Shown: positions 52,660-53,123 of the stretch, piece by piece
Layout: the number at the start of each line of letters is the position of its first letter
Position numbering within the stretch: position 1 is the stretch's first letter
NCBI RefSeq assembly: GCF_001429505.1
Contig: NZ_LMJW01000020.1
Location: 141,858-194,980 of the forward strand
DNA from: Allobosea sp. Root483D1
GTDB lineage: Bacteria > Pseudomonadota > Alphaproteobacteria > Rhizobiales > Beijerinckiaceae
DNA: 53,123 nt
Reading direction: 5' to 3'
The notes under the pieces: model-generated
Told to the model about the DNA's origin: nothing
The model's input: only the letters and a program-made list of their open reading frames with translations
The model's database searches: none
Translations under genes and position numbers: made by a program

Positions 52660-53123
52660 ATGGCGCGCGCCTACAGCCAGGATTTGCGCGAGCGAGTGAT
52701 CGCCTCGGCGGAAGCCGGGATGCTTGGCCGTTATGCGGCGGCGCGGTTCGGAGTTGGAATATCGACGGCGATCCGCTGGCTTGTGCGCGAGTCAGGCTTG
52801 GCGAGACGAGCGCGCGACTGCAGGGTCGGCGGCGGGGTTCGCGGCTGGATGCGCATGAGGCCTTCATCGTGGGGCTGATCACGAAGCGCAAAGACATCAC
52901 GCTGAACGAGATGATGGCTTGTCTGGTTGCCGATAGGGTTGATGGTGTGGCCGAGCTTGTCGATCTCGCAGCCCCAGTAATGGGCGCCTGGACAGGCTTC
53001 CATCGCGACGAGACAAGCCGGTTGAGCCGCAAAGAAGCTTAGGCCCGGCGACATCGTCGTCATGGACAATCTGCCGGCCCACAAGCCGGCGGGCGTCCGC
53101 GAGGCCATCGAACGAGCTGGCGC
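52660..53123 (+). pseudogene. Decayed IS630-family transposase, cut by the window edge
   Basis: The frame at 52660 reads MARAYSQDLRERVIASAEAGM and on to ISTAIRWLVR, the usual N-terminus of IS630 transposases. Near 52790 the homology jumps one frame to GSRLDAHEAFIVGLITKRKDITLNEMMACLVAD. After a foreign insert (52941-53038), the DDE-domain block LRPGDIVVMDNLPAHK resumes in the first frame at 53038. That block normally lies some 60 residues or more further along, so the middle is deleted. The gene cannot encode a working transposase. It marks the right border of the glycan locus. Confidence 0.8.
52941..53040 (-). mobile_element. Fragment of an IS110-family transposase inside the IS630 remnant
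   Basis: On the minus strand about 33 codons read SFFAAQPACLVAMEACPGAH, then YWGCEIDKLGHTI. This is the block following the first catalytic part of IS110 transposases (FFAxLPPCLVxMEACxxAHYW). Both its edges abut IS630 sequence read on the other strand, so it looks like a scrap left within the older element by insertion and deletion or by recombination. No ends of IS110 are seen. Confidence 0.65.

Overview
The window is high-GC DNA, uniformly dense in short-spaced and overlapping genes. It looks like a chromosomal segment of an alphaproteobacterium of the Hyphomicrobiales; a Bosea-like genome would fit, but no rRNA or marker gene fixes the genus. Supporting signs are the napEDABC order, alpha-type intergenic hairpin repeats that start CGTCAT and end ATGACG, and the many ABC transporters with Tat-like leaders on their binding proteins. 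I see no tRNA, rRNA, CRISPR array or prophage.

Region 1 (1-4480) is a periplasmic nitrate reductase operon, napEDABC, behind a good FNR/FixK-type box. Region 2 (4793-14671) looks like a purine nucleoside/base scavenging locus. A LacI-family regulator sits behind a perfect 36-bp palindrome and is translationally coupled to two nucleoside hydrolases. A sugar/nucleoside-type ABC transporter (binding protein and two permeases) follows, then an Opp-type double ATPase and an 8-oxoguanine deaminase. Region 3 (14795-19154) is housekeeping: a HAD pyrimidine nucleotidase, argB, a DUF423 membrane protein, a YihY/BrkB membrane protein and an Omp25-like porin.

Region 4 (19331-29686) is a mosaic of small regulator-plus-target modules: AraC with an M20 amidohydrolase and an alpha-oxoamine synthase-like enzyme; TetR with two small proteins; ArsR with an SRPBCC protein; LysR with an SDR; then a trans-aconitate methyltransferase-like protein and a Na+/H+ antiporter. 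The TetR and ArsR genes diverge from a 100-bp region that holds two clean operators.

Region 5 (29786-38479) is a catabolic locus: a GntR regulator and an SDR diverge from a branched-chain-amino-acid-type ABC transporter, a 3-hydroxyacid dehydrogenase and a beta-keto-acid cleavage enzyme (BKACE). Its LivM, LivG and LivF parts are one 841-residue polypeptide. The substrate is unknown.

Region 6 (38678-52571) is a surface-glycan locus, all on the plus strand and tightly packed: SxtJ-like protein, DUF5989 microprotein, O-carbamoyltransferase, AsnB-like amidotransferase, a seven-gene set for CMP-legionaminic acid, and an MBOAT/SGNH acyltransferase pair. It suggests a legionaminic-acid-containing glycan decorated with carbamoyl, amide and acyl groups. 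No glycosyltransferase or export gene is visible, so part of the locus or its acceptor lies elsewhere. The right edge (52660-53123) is a decayed IS630-type transposase interrupted by a roughly 100-bp antisense fragment of an IS110-type transposase.

At least seven long hairpin repeats of four sequence types lie between genes, mostly at gene ends. All functional calls rest on reading motifs and gene order by eye; no database search was run.
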